Source: a virus. Taken from it: 21,670 nt of DNA. Below the pieces are notes generated by a model. It saw only the letters and a program-made list of their open reading frames with translations. It did not search any database and was not told where the DNA came from. The position numbers and the translations under genes are program-made. The stretch is taken from IMG/VR virus record IMGVR_UViG_3300030012_004057, positions 1-21,670 of that record; one strand, written 5' to 3'. Numbering within the stretch: position 1 is the first letter of the stretch; every line of letters begins with the position of its first letter. This document shows positions 7,610 through 13,178 of this stretch, piece by piece.

Positions 7610-8332
7610 TTAATTTACTGGAATATTGTCAGCCGTTGGCTCAAGAATCAAAAAGTGCTGTTCAATATGCGTAAATATGCCACTTGCTTCCTCAGTGATA
7701 CTTTGAAAGCCAGATATTTGGCGCACGTTCCAAAGTCGTGGGTTGCCTTTGTTGTTGTTGTTCAGGACTTTGACCGTTGTAGCTGCACCTTTGTCTGTTG
7801 CCTCAACTAAATATTTAAGTTCTGTTGTATTATAGTAGTTACTCCCAACGTTATTAAAATCAGTTCCAAATATTGTGGGATGCCTAAACCTATTATTTTC
7901 AGGCAACAGATCACGCCTTTTGTTGTCTTTGTAAGTAATTACCGCTTGAGGCGAAATGTAATTATATTTTGCTGTGCTTTTAGGATCATTTGACGGCTGC
8001 AAAACTACCTCTTTGGTCTCATTAAAAAATTGTTTTGTTTCATCACCCTCGTCCGGATTATTAACGCCACTGATGCCCTCAAATCTGAGCGTTGCGCTTC
8101 CACTAACACCATTCTCATCTCTAACAACTGGCGCACTAACAAGATTTAAATGTCCCTCAGATGGTAAAGGGCTTGATGTTCCTTTTGGAAATTGGGCAAT
8201 AAATGCCTGAGCAGAATCGAGACGCCCTCGAAAAACTAACTCACGAAATTGCAAGCCGTCTTTTGTAAATCCAAATGACCCGCCTGATTGACGTTTCCAA
8301 TCTGTATCCCCTACGTAATTCGGTGCGCTCAT
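7610..8332 (-). CDS. Hypothetical protein following the tape measure gene
   Basis: This is a 240-residue protein of unknown function starting MSAPNYVGDTDWKRQSGGSF. It looks beta-rich, with Gly/Asn/Asp turns; there is no membrane segment, signal peptide or recognisable catalytic motif. The ATG overlaps the tape measure stop as ATGA, so the two are translationally coupled. In siphoviruses the gene after the tape measure usually encodes a distal tail protein (Dit) or another tail-tip component, which is a reasonable guess here, but I recognise no Dit signature. The C-terminus (HIEQHFLILEPTADNIPVN) is hydrophobic then polar and may form an edge strand in an assembly. Confidence 0.6.
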   Translation of the reverse strand: MSAPNYVGDTDWKRQSGGSFGFTKDGLQFRELVFRGRLDSAQAFIAQFPKGTSSPLPSEGHLNLVSAPVVRDENGVSGSATLRFEGISGVNNPDEGDETKQFFNETKEVVLQPSNDPKSTAKYNYISPQAVITYKDNKRRDLLPENNRFRHPTIFGTDFNNVGSNYYNTTELKYLVEATDKGAATTVKVLNNNNKGNPRLWNVRQISGFQSITEEASGIFTHIEQHFLILEPTADNIPVN

Positions 8333-9426
8333 TTTGTTGCTCCTCTTAATTCTTGCTCTAATAAATCCAATGACTCTGATTCAATTTTAAACTGCTTGGC
8401 GTTTAATGCTGCAAGTTTTTCCATGACTGTCAGCATTTTGTTTTGAACAGGTCTCATGCTTTTACCGTCAACTGTCAAACCCATCAAAGTCCGTGGTGTA
8501 TTTGGTTTGTTTATTTTGTTTAAAACTTTTTCAAACTTATCTAATTCTTTTTTGTCTTCTTCTTCTTTTTTGTCACCAACAGGGTCAAATGTAATGGATG
8601 GATCAAATGGTGATTGATCTCCAAGTGTTTTAAATTTTTGATCTTTTAATTCTTCAAATGGATTTTCTAAAACTGACACACCTGCCGCACGTCTAAATTT
8701 GTTAATGCCTTCACCAACTAAAGACTTTCTAAATAATTCAAACTGTTCAGCTTGTTTTCTTATTTGAGCCTCAGGAACAGCAGGAGCGTCTTGCAACCTT
8801 TTTACAAATTCTTCATTTGATAACTCAAAAACAGGAGCAATTTTTCTGCCCATATCACTGATTGCCTCATCAAATCCTCTTATGGTTGTTTGATCATTAA
8901 GTCTTTTTTGAGCCTCAGCAAATGCTTGCAACTTTTGAACGGGATCAAGTTTTGCAAATTTTTCAACATCAATTTGCAGCATTTTAAAAGCACTGGCTTT
9001 GCCTCCCTCTGGATCATCAAGTGCCTCCTGTGTAACGTTTGCTAATTCTCGAACAATGTCAGCCGTGTCCTCCGCCTCAATACGAAAACCTTTTAACACA
9101 AAAGCAAGCTTTTGAAATCGCTCAACATCCATGTTTGCCATTTGAGCATCTTGCAAAGTATCACGAGCCGCCTCATTTGATTTTTTAACAATACCAATGG
9201 CAGCAGCAAGCAAGGCAAGCTTACCCTTTGCAGCCATTGCTTTCATTTTTATTTGATCAAGACGTTTGCTTATACGCTCTAAACCTTTAGATCCTTTAAC
9301 TCCTGCCTTTTGCGCTTCAGTGCCTAAGTTTTTGACGCCCCTTTTTGTTCTATCAAGGACAGGCTTAAAATTTTTATCTGAGCCCGTGAAATCAGTCCTT
9401 AGCTCAACCCCTTTACGTGTTGCCAT
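8329..9426 (-). CDS. Tail tape measure protein (short)
   Basis: This is a 365-residue, largely helical protein. The N-terminus (MATRKGVELRTDFTGSDKNF) and basic helices to about residue 62 lead to a small Ala/Leu-rich hydrophobic segment (about 66-82, AAKGKLALLAAAIGIV). Then comes the stretch NMDVERFQKLAFVLKGFRIEAED (about 98-120), the typical tape-measure pattern in which a helix binds and a Phe-x-x-x-Ala-Phe segment precedes a Glu-Asp-rich helix. A charged coiled-coil stretch (DKKEEEDKKELDKFEKVL) lies around 286-305. Tape measure proteins set tail length at roughly 1.5 angstroms per residue, so about 55 nm or less is expected. That is well below the usual 700 or more residues. The start overlaps the upstream stop as TAATG, with AGGAGG eight bases upstream. 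Its place after the G/GT pair supports the call. Confidence 0.75.
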   Translation of the reverse strand: MATRKGVELRTDFTGSDKNFKPVLDRTKRGVKNLGTEAQKAGVKGSKGLERISKRLDQIKMKAMAAKGKLALLAAAIGIVKKSNEAARDTLQDAQMANMDVERFQKLAFVLKGFRIEAEDTADIVRELANVTQEALDDPEGGKASAFKMLQIDVEKFAKLDPVQKLQAFAEAQKRLNDQTTIRGFDEAISDMGRKIAPVFELSNEEFVKRLQDAPAVPEAQIRKQAEQFELFRKSLVGEGINKFRRAAGVSVLENPFEELKDQKFKTLGDQSPFDPSITFDPVGDKKEEEDKKELDKFEKVLNKINKPNTPRTLMGLTVDGKSMRPVQNKMLTVMEKLAALNAKQFKIESESLDLLEQELRGATK

Positions 9427-10205
9427 TACCTGCCCCTCCTTTTTTGTCTTTGAATTACCTCAAGAGAATTTTGATCAAGCTTTGAATAAGCAAAATTAAG
9501 CTCTTTAACGATAGCCTTATCAATCGCTTTTTTCATGACACGATCACCAACCTCAAAAGATCCTAAAACTTTATTGACTGAAAAAGCCCGCAGTGTGTCA
9601 ATTTTTGCTTTTTTACCAATTGACCTTATTGCTGTGCCTCGAGTCCAAGGTTGCAAATTTGCCCTACCTTTGCCACCAAAGCCTAATTTTTTAGCTGACT
9701 CTAAAAACCCCGCAGCCATTGCGCCACTCCTTGATCTTCTGCGGTTCCTTATCGTTGCCGCTACTTTGGTTAAATAACGTTTATCGTCACTTATGTTTTT
9801 AATCTTAGCTCCGACTTTTGTTTTATTTTTGTCATTTGGGGCAACTTTTACATCTTTAAAAGGATCTCCTTTTTTTGCTCCTTGTTTAGCTGCTAAGGCG
9901 AACCACATACGTCTCTCTTTGGGATTTTTTCCTGAGCCTTTTCTTGTTTTTCCTGTTTTTGTTTTAGAAACTTTTTTCCACTTTGTTGGGTCAGTGCTGT
10001 CTTTTAAATATTTATCTTGTTTAAGATTAGATCTTTTTACACCACCTTGCGCCTCTGATTTTGAACAAATCAAATTCGCCTCTTTGGCGAATTGGTTGAC
10101 AACTTGGACATAAGTTTTTTTTCTGAGCCTGCCATATAACTCAATGGCTTGCTGATAACTTAAAACATCAGTGTCAAATTTTATAAACTGGTTAGCGGCT
10201 CTCAT
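9426..10205 (-). CDS. Basic hypothetical protein before the tape measure
   Basis: This is a 259-residue, strongly basic protein: Lys/Arg-rich segments occur at about 75-125 (KTKTGKTRKGSGKNPKERR) and about 145-160 (IRNRRRSRSG), with a basic C-terminus (QRQKRRGR). The N-terminal part (FDTDVLSYQQAIELYGRLRK) looks helical; Gly/Lys-rich loops follow. No enzyme motif is seen. It is coupled on both sides: its ATG overlaps the HAD gene stop as ATGA, and its TAA overlaps the tape measure start as TAATG. The position suggests a tail assembly or minor tail role. The high positive charge could mean contact with DNA, RNA or acidic partners, but this is only inference. Confidence 0.65.
   Translation of the reverse strand: MRAANQFIKFDTDVLSYQQAIELYGRLRKKTYVQVVNQFAKEANLICSKSEAQGGVKRSNLKQDKYLKDSTDPTKWKKVSKTKTGKTRKGSGKNPKERRMWFALAAKQGAKKGDPFKDVKVAPNDKNKTKVGAKIKNISDDKRYLTKVAATIRNRRRSRSGAMAAGFLESAKKLGFGGKGRANLQPWTRGTAIRSIGKKAKIDTLRAFSVNKVLGSFEVGDRVMKKAIDKAIVKELNFAYSKLDQNSLEVIQRQKRRGR
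9435..9440 (-). promoter_or_regulatory. Strong ribosome-binding site for the tape measure gene
   Basis: AGGAGG on the minus strand lies eight bases upstream of the ATG at 9426, inside the end of the preceding gene. It is one of the best Shine-Dalgarno matches in the window and confirms the start. Confidence 0.65.
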
Positions 10206-10501
10206 GGTTCAATGGCTTTGGTGTATTGTATCCAACCCCACCCCATATCATCCACTATGTAGCCGGGTTTTGATAGGGTGTTGCTAACAATTAAGGCAAT
10301 GCCGCACCTCTCAACGGCTTGCTCTGCGTGTTTTTTGCCTGCCATGCTCCATACGTTTATCTCATAATCATCAATACTTTTTTTAACTAGCCACTTAATG
10401 AGCTCAGTGTTGACTTTTTTGTCGATGATTAGCGTGTCATCAACGTCGACATAAATGACTTTCTGCCTTGGGTATAAATGACCGTTTATTCTGTTATGCA
10501 T
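10202..10501 (-). CDS. Small HAD-superfamily phosphatase-like protein
   Basis: This is a 99-residue protein with all four HAD motifs in order. Motif I is YVDVDDTLI with nucleophile Asp19 and acid/base Asp21; motif II is the Ser of NVWSMAG (Ser52); motif III is Lys78 in SKPGYI; motif IV is the acidic pair Asp84-Asp85. Such proteins hydrolyse phosphate esters with Mg2+. Without a cap domain and at this size it would act on exposed ends or large substrates, as polynucleotide 3'-phosphatases do, but the substrate is unknown. I chose ATG 10501 because it overlaps the preceding stop by eight bases, like other junctions here; ATG 10528 or TTG 10537 would add 9 or 12 residues. It lies between the tail chaperone pair and the tape measure, an unusual site for an enzyme. 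Confidence 0.75.
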   Translation of the reverse strand: MHNRINGHLYPRQKVIYVDVDDTLIIDKKVNTELIKWLVKKSIDDYEINVWSMAGKKHAEQAVERCGIALIVSNTLSKPGYIVDDMGWGWIQYTKAIEP

Positions 10502-10688
10502 AACCCGCAATTCCGTCAAAAGTTTCATCTGCCTCAAGCTTTGGACCCATAAACTCGTTGCCTAGTGAGTACAATTTAAGGGCTAAAATTTGCAACCCTT
10601 GGCTGTAAGGTAATTTATAAATGATATCCTCAGGGCTCAAGCCTGTGGCTGCATGGATGTGACAAATATATGCAGCCTCTCCGCTCAC
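10494..10688 (-). CDS. Tail assembly chaperone T extension (GT frame), made by -1 frameshift
   Basis: This frame opens at GTG 10688 and encodes 64 residues beginning SGEAAYICHIHAATGLSPED. The part with ATGLSPEDIIYKLPYSQG is reminiscent of second-frame tail chaperone segments. The slippery heptamer A-AAA-AAG at the very end of the upstream G frame places a slipping ribosome exactly in this frame, giving a G-T fusion of about 199 residues. In lambda, G coats the tape measure protein and the T part of GT recruits tail tube subunits. A free 64-residue product from the GTG (overlapping the G stop as GTGA) is possible, but the nearest good Shine-Dalgarno sequence is 19 bases away, too far for ordinary initiation. 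Order tube, G, GT, tape measure matches lambda apart from inserted genes. Confidence 0.7.
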   Translation of the reverse strand: MSGEAAYICHIHAATGLSPEDIIYKLPYSQGLQILALKLYSLGNEFMGPKLEADETFDGIAGYA

Positions 10689-10714
10689 TTTTTTGGCGGT
10701 TTTGCTGCCTCCTT
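10647..10714 (-). promoter_or_regulatory. Programmed -1 ribosomal frameshift signal (G/GT)
   Basis: On the minus strand, three parts appear in order. AAGGAGG (10714-10708) is a Shine-Dalgarno-like stimulator. The slippery heptamer A-AAA-AAG (10694-10688) is in the correct phase, starts 13 bases later and is followed at once by the zero-frame TGA. A stem of eight perfect pairs, GGCTGCAT (10677-10670) with ATGCAGCC (10654-10647), has a 15-base loop and lies ten bases after the heptamer. This is the same arrangement as the E. coli dnaX signal and matches the role of the lambda G-GT site. Confidence 0.75.
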
Positions 10715-11092
10715 TTCAACGTCAGTGTTTGGCTCAATTTCGTTGGTGCTTGCGTCAATGTCGGTAAGGATCTCTTGGCAGACTGTGATAGCCTCCTCAA
10801 CCTCATTGCCGTTAATTCTAAATTGCTCACAATAATCTTCAAACTCATCAATGACCTCGTGAGGGTCTTTTCTGTGCTTGTATTTAATTGCTTTAAGGTC
10901 CTTAGGATCTTGCAAACCTCCAAGCCACATCATCAAAAGCGCATCCTTTTCATTTTGGAAGCCTGACGCCCTCGATATTTCAACCCAAAGCCATTCATGA
11001 CGGTACGACCAAGTGATTGGCTCACCTAAAAACTGATAATTTTCGGACCGCTCAAATGCGGTGTTTGCTTTCTGTTCTATTGTCTCGATCAT
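10685..11092 (-). CDS. Tail assembly chaperone G-like protein
   Basis: This is a 135-residue acidic, helical protein. It begins MIETIEQKANTAFERSENYQ and contains SYRHEWLWVEISRASGFQNE, a second helix HRKDPHEVIDEFEDYCEQF, and an acidic then basic tail ending EAAKPPKK. Size and charge fit lambda gpG (140 residues), and the gene lies between tail tube and tape measure as expected. The last two codons, AAA-AAG, form the slippery site that leads into the downstream T frame; the TGA follows directly. The ATG overlaps the preceding stop as ATGA. The role would be to hold the tape measure protein soluble and help assemble the tail shaft; these proteins are not part of the finished virion. The call rests mainly on position and on the frameshift signal. 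Confidence 0.7.
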   Translation of the reverse strand: MIETIEQKANTAFERSENYQFLGEPITWSYRHEWLWVEISRASGFQNEKDALLMMWLGGLQDPKDLKAIKYKHRKDPHEVIDEFEDYCEQFRINGNEVEEAITVCQEILTDIDASTNEIEPNTDVEKEAAKPPKK

Positions 11093-11628
11093 TGAATATT
11101 CATGCGCTTGGCAAATTCTCTGGCTTTGCGGTTTATGTTGTAAGGCTTACCGTTGCGGTTAACGCCTTTGATAAAATCAGGCGCACTTTTTAAGTATCCC
11201 ATGCAGTCACGTTTTGCTTGCATAAACGCTCTGCCATAACAGGCATAAGCAAGCGGTAAAGCATTTTTAATCTGTTGCCTTAGCTCTTTGTTTTCAATGC
11301 GCTCAATTAAATCGTCAAGCTCCTTTGCGGGTGACCCATCAGACGCATAAGCTTGGCGAATGGCTTGCGTTTTTAAAGGCTCAGCGTTGCCCGTTGCGCC
11401 TTGTGGCTTAGTTTCCCAAGTTGATGACGCTGCGTTTAAATTAAATATGACCTCAGGGCGTCCCGAATTGTAAGGGTTTAGCTTGGTGTAAGTTTTGCGA
11501 CACTCTGCGCCTGCTACTAATTCAACGCCTAAACCACGGCAGACAGCGACCTCCTCAGTGTTTTGTGATTCACTAAACCCATGCGCCAAGTCACTAGGCA
11601 CTGGTATTTTACTTTTTTTATTCTTCAT
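11089..11628 (-). CDS. Hypothetical protein between tail tube and chaperone
   Basis: This is a 179-residue protein with no family I recognise. It starts with a basic MKNKKSKIPVPSDLAHGFSE, then a mixed section (about 30-75) with two Cys residues (VAVCRGLGVELVAGAECRK), and a helical C-terminal half (about 95-179) with DLIERIENKELRQQIKNAL and a basic end (NINRKAREFAKRMNIQ). There is no signal peptide or membrane segment. Its stop overlaps the G-like chaperone start as ATGA, so it is translated in step with tail assembly genes. The 38-base gap before it has no good ribosome-binding site, only a short palindrome, CCACGTGG (11644-11651). It may be a tail-assembly cofactor. Confidence 0.6.
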   Translation of the reverse strand: MKNKKSKIPVPSDLAHGFSESQNTEEVAVCRGLGVELVAGAECRKTYTKLNPYNSGRPEVIFNLNAASSTWETKPQGATGNAEPLKTQAIRQAYASDGSPAKELDDLIERIENKELRQQIKNALPLAYACYGRAFMQAKRDCMGYLKSAPDFIKGVNRNGKPYNINRKAREFAKRMNIQ

Positions 11629-11666
11629 GATTCTTCACGTCTCCCACGTGGCGGGTTGTTCTGTGT

Positions 11667-12116
11667 TTAGCTAATGACTAAGCCAAGCGGTCTGTTCAAA
11701 GAAAGATCAATTGTTCTGGCTCCGCCTTGTGGTTGTGTACCTGATACGCCAACCAATCTGATTGCTGAGGTTACATTAGAATCTTTAAAAGCAATTCCAT
11801 TGTAAGTTTCATCAGTGTTTTGATTATCTTGCTCCTTGGAGAAAAAGTCATCATTTGCAAGGGAAACCGCTGTGGTAAATGTTGCAACGTTTAAGCCTGC
11901 GTCTTTATCAGAAACGATCCCATTAACGGAATAGTTAATCGCAGCCGCATGGTTGGTGGCGTAGCCTGTCACTGCGCCAAATCGATCAAGGAAATCAACC
12001 TGAGGATTTTCAAGTTCATAGCTTAAATCTCCTAGTATAATCCCAGATTCATCGACTCCGGCTCCGAGTGAAACGTCTTTATTTGCTACTGATCCTACAA
12101 ATGTTGGTGATGGCAT
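11667..12116 (-). CDS. Probable major tail tube protein
   Basis: This is a 149-residue protein, MPSPTFVGSVANKDVSLGAG..., predicted as a compact beta-sheet domain with many Gly/Asn turns and strands such as NYSVNGIVSD and ATFTTAVSLA. It ends TIDLSLNRPLGLVIS. There is no Cys or enzyme motif. It is the first gene of the tail segment, after the tail-completion candidates and before the G/GT chaperones, the slot held by gpV in lambda. It has its own leader with TCCCCTATC 31 bases before the ATG, fitting a gene that needs high output (tail tubes use hundreds of copies). The leader is almost pure A/T with no Shine-Dalgarno sequence. I recognise no clear sequence signature of the family, so the call is by position, size and composition. 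Confidence 0.6.
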   Translation of the reverse strand: MPSPTFVGSVANKDVSLGAGVDESGIILGDLSYELENPQVDFLDRFGAVTGYATNHAAAINYSVNGIVSDKDAGLNVATFTTAVSLANDDFFSKEQDNQNTDETYNGIAFKDSNVTSAIRLVGVSGTQPQGGARTIDLSLNRPLGLVIS

Positions 12117-12147
12117 AATAATATAATAAGTTAAGTTAAAAAATAAT

Positions 12148-12156
12148 GATAGGGGA
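12148..12156 (-). promoter_or_regulatory. Motif copy B: TCCCCTATC, candidate late promoter/operator for the tail unit
   Basis: The minus strand reads TCCCCTATC, beginning directly after the TAG of the preceding gene and ending 31 bases before the ATG at 12116, exactly as for copy A. TATTAT begins 20 bases after it, at the same distance as TAAAAT in copy A. The leader between is nearly all A/T. Confidence 0.5.
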
Positions 12157-12591
12157 CTAGTTTAGTTTTGTTATTCCTAGGTATGCAGTAATGAAAAATT
12201 GATTGATTCCGCTGCCAATGTCGTTAATCCAACCCCGTTCATATTGAACCGAATCAAGCCCCAAGGGGATAACCAAATCACCTGAGGCGAGTCTGGTCCT
12301 AAGTGGCTCATCGCCATCTTTACCGTCTCCAAATGCCTCAAGGATTTGACCCCAAACCTCACTCACAACATTAGGGTCTTGAGCTTTCTCGTAATCGTAT
12401 TCAATGACCAACTCACACTCCATAAAACCAGAGTGCGGAGGAAACTCCGCCCCCGGATTTACGACCACGGCAAGCGTGGACCCATCTGCGAACTCGGCAA
12501 GTCCAGAGCCCTCAATGAGTGTAGGTTTGGGATCTAAAAATGGCTCAGCAATTTCTAAAAGCCTTTTTTCCCATAGTTTACAAAAATCCAT
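12157..12591 (-). CDS. Putative tail completion/terminator-type protein
   Basis: This is a 144-residue acidic alpha/beta protein. It starts MDFCKLWEKRLLEIAEPFLD (a helix), has a strand MECELVIEYDYE (about 58-69), a helix VVSEVWGQILEAFG (about 76-89) and a C-terminal strand INQFFITAYLGI. The order helix, strands, helix, strands and the length match neck or tail-terminator proteins (lambda gpU- or gpZ-type), and the gene lies just before the tail tube candidate, where such genes occur. It starts one base after the preceding stop with AGGA four bases upstream. Its TAG is followed at once by motif copy B, so the head unit may end here. Role by position and fold guess only. Confidence 0.55.
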   Translation of the reverse strand: MDFCKLWEKRLLEIAEPFLDPKPTLIEGSGLAEFADGSTLAVVVNPGAEFPPHSGFMECELVIEYDYEKAQDPNVVSEVWGQILEAFGDGKDGDEPLRTRLASGDLVIPLGLDSVQYERGWINDIGSGINQFFITAYLGITKLN

Positions 12592-12592
12592 T

Positions 12593-12925
12593 TTATCCTG
12601 AGACTAAAGTCATTGCATAAATTGCCCCGCCTTGTTCTTGTACATCTACATCAGGACTAACAATTAATTGAAATTGTTCACCGTTAAAATCGACAACAGC
12701 ACGCTCACCCGCATGGGGTGAGGTGCCAATGTCTTTTTTTAAAACTGCAATAGAAATGGTGACGGTGTTGCGGTATCTGCCGGGACGCTCCTCGCCTTGC
12801 CTCTCAACTCCGTCAGGAATTAAGCAGGGAACTGGACCACGCTCGCCAATGGTGACCTTAGCACCTTGCGAGTGCAAACTTGCAAGGATTTCAAAGCCTG
12901 CCTCAACGTCACTTTTTACAGACAT
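12593..12925 (-). CDS. Putative head-tail joining protein (FII-like position)
   Basis: This is a 110-residue protein starting MSVKSDVEAGFEILASLHSQ, with an N-terminal helix, then a beta-rich body: strands at about 22-27 (AKVTIG), 52-60 (NTVTISIAV) and 76-90 (AVVDFNGEQFQLIVS), ending GAIYAMTLVSG. The pattern of a short helix followed by a small barrel is that of phage head-completion and joining proteins such as lambda gpFII. It lies after capsid and FI-position genes and before a tail-completion candidate, the lambda order. It starts three bases after the stop of the 59-residue gene, without a visible Shine-Dalgarno sequence. The precise role is inferred. Confidence 0.6.
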   Translation of the reverse strand: MSVKSDVEAGFEILASLHSQGAKVTIGERGPVPCLIPDGVERQGEERPGRYRNTVTISIAVLKKDIGTSPHAGERAVVDFNGEQFQLIVSPDVDVQEQGGAIYAMTLVSG

Positions 12926-12928
12926 TTA

Positions 12929-13108
12929 TCAGTCTTTTTTTGCGGCTTTCTTTTTGGGTGCTTTTGCTGCGGGCTTATCAGGTGCAGGAATTGCCTTATT
13001 AGCAGCAATCAATTGCTTAGCAATACTATCGTCAAAGCTCTGAGGCTTATCGTCTGCCTTAACAGGCTCACCGTTGGCAAAAGTGTCTTTTAAAATAATG
13101 ATGTCCAT
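12929..13108 (-). CDS. Small Ala/Lys/Pro-rich protein after the capsid gene (FI position)
   Basis: A 59-residue protein fills most of the gap between capsid and joining genes. It starts MDIIILKDTFANGEPVKADD, continues with a helix (IAKQLIAANKAIPAP) and ends in a basic low-complexity tail (AAKAPKKKAAKKD). The layout of a short strand ILK, a turn with Gly-x-Pro-Val, and a helix containing AKxLIAANKA resembles small phage proteins often found just after the major capsid gene; their function is unsettled, with lambda gpFI the positional counterpart. The tail could contact DNA or acidic capsid surfaces, which is inference. It starts 21 bases beyond a strong hairpin and ends three bases before the next start. 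No clear ribosome-binding site is present. Confidence 0.65.
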   Translation of the reverse strand: MDIIILKDTFANGEPVKADDKPQSFDDSIAKQLIAANKAIPAPDKPAAKAPKKKAAKKD

Positions 13109-13135
13109 TTTTCTAAAAATTTAAATTTAAGATTA

Positions 13136-13159
13136 GGGTCCCCCATAATAAGGGGACCC
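13136..13159 (-). terminator. Hairpin after the capsid gene, possible terminator or RNA stabiliser
   Basis: Arms GGGTCCCC (13136-13143) and GGGGACCC (13152-13159) pair perfectly over eight bases around an eight-base A/T loop. The hairpin lies about 20 bases after the capsid stop. On the minus strand it is followed by TAATCTTAAATTTAAATTTTT rather than a clean U-run, so partial termination, attenuation or protection of the capsid mRNA 3' end are all possible. Confidence 0.6.
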
Positions 13160-13178
13160 CTCTCCGTGTTTAATTTAA

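Noticed and set aside
10630-10923. 97-codon minus-strand frame overlapping the G and GT frames
   Set aside because: It is the third frame through the chaperone pair, and its composition (Thr/Leu/Arg-rich, low complexity) is that of a shadow. G and GT are linked by the frameshift signal.
11641-11655. Palindrome CCACGTGG before the 179-residue gene as an operator
   Set aside because: An eight-base palindrome with no partner copy or other promoter feature; chance is sufficient.
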